NCBI GenBank assembly: GCA_902463235.1
Contig: CABQER010000056.1
Coordinates: 1-5,793 of the forward strand
DNA from: an uncultured Faecalibacterium sp.
Lineage (GTDB): Bacteria > Bacillota > Clostridia > Oscillospirales > Ruminococcaceae
DNA length: 5,793 bases
Reading direction: 5' to 3'
Shown here: one piece after another, positions 5,620 through 5,793 of the stretch
Numbering within the stretch: position 1 is the first letter of the stretch
How the letters are laid out: every line of letters starts with the position of its first letter
Program-made: the position numbers and the translations under genes
Notes under the pieces: model-generated
Database searches by the model: none
What the model was told of the DNA's origin: nothing
What the model saw: the letters and a program-made list of their open reading frames with translations, nothing else

Positions 5620-5792
5620 AAAAGATTAACACTCTTTGGCAGATAAAACAATTGGCGTGTTGTATACCATACTCGAATTTGTGCACTGTGGCGAAACAAA
5701 AAGGGGCTGTTGCATCGTACTTCATACTCGTGTCCTTCTGAAATCATGTTGTGGTTTATATCGGTCAATCTATGATTTCGGATTTCATCTTC
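5616..5792 (-). other. Stop-free frame entering from the right edge, unassigned
   Basis: Read on the minus strand from the window edge, one frame stays open for 58 codons and ends in TGA at 5616-5618, inside the suf promoter region. It contains ...RLTDINHNMISEGHEYEVR... and then runs through the 17-bp repeat. It could be the end of an upstream gene, possibly truncated and reading into old intergenic sequence, or chance. I recognise no family. Confidence 0.2.
5698..5714 (+). repeat. 17-bp inverted repeat, right copy (half of a terminator-like hairpin)
   Basis: AAAAAGGGGCTGTTGCA on the plus strand is the exact inverse of the copy at 553-569. Read on the minus strand it is the 3' arm and T-run of a GGGGCT/AGCCCC terminator, but the matching GGGGCT arm is absent from 5715-5793, so the hairpin cannot form. 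Similarity to the copy after sufU ends exactly at 5714, which makes that base a candidate junction. Confidence 0.55.
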
Positions 5793-5793
5793 C

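Noticed and set aside
5529..5741. 70-codon plus-strand frame across the suf promoter
   Set aside because: It covers the promoter and leader of sufC on the other strand, has no Shine-Dalgarno and no family features.
1..5793. CRISPR array, tRNA or rRNA gene
   Set aside because: No regularly spaced direct repeats and no cloverleaf or rRNA-like sequence seen on either strand.

Overview
The window carries a complete minus-strand suf operon (iron-sulfur cluster biogenesis), read right to left as sufC-sufB-sufD-sufS-sufU (5504 down to 573). The flanks are short, AT-rich and visibly rearranged. The organism is most likely a Bacillota of class Clostridia. Three things point that way: the C-B-D-S-U order with SufU rather than SufA/SufE, the strong AGGAGG-type ribosome binding sites, and GC-rich codon use reminiscent of the Faecalibacterium/Ruminococcaceae group. 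The genus is inference only.

Right flank (about 5505-5793): the suf promoter region has a candidate -35/-10 pair, two inverted repeats that could be operators, and a leader of roughly 70 nt with a small hairpin. Further right is one arm of a GGGGCT-type hairpin (5698-5714). The same 17-mer occurs in inverted orientation just after sufU. A stop-free minus-strand frame enters from the right edge; it is unassigned.

Centre (573-5504): five genes are packed with overlaps of 4 bp (sufC/sufB), 11 bp (sufD/sufS) and 4 bp (sufS/sufU), plus one 19-nt gap (sufB/sufD). SufS takes sulfur from cysteine, SufU accepts it as a zinc-dependent sulfurtransferase partner, and the SufBCD scaffold, powered by the SufC ATPase, assembles clusters for apoproteins. 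All expected active-site residues of SufS, SufU and SufC are visible. No Rrf2-type regulator, sufA, sufE or sufT lies in the window.

Left flank (1-572): a long hairpin terminator (490-537) ends the suf transcript, next to a second hairpin (543-569). Beyond them lies a 3' remnant that looks like the extreme C-terminus of a type III restriction enzyme (Res) subunit. It is followed by a tiny ORF with a good ribosome binding site, and then the promoter and first 30 codons of a RelB/DinJ-type antitoxin gene running off the left edge. The antitoxin promoter has a perfect 7+7 bp palindrome between its -35 and -10 boxes, a likely autoregulatory operator.

I see no convincing new system. The core is canonical; the points worth a second look are the eroded restriction gene, the antitoxin operator, the split terminator repeat flanking the operon, and the suf promoter palindromes.
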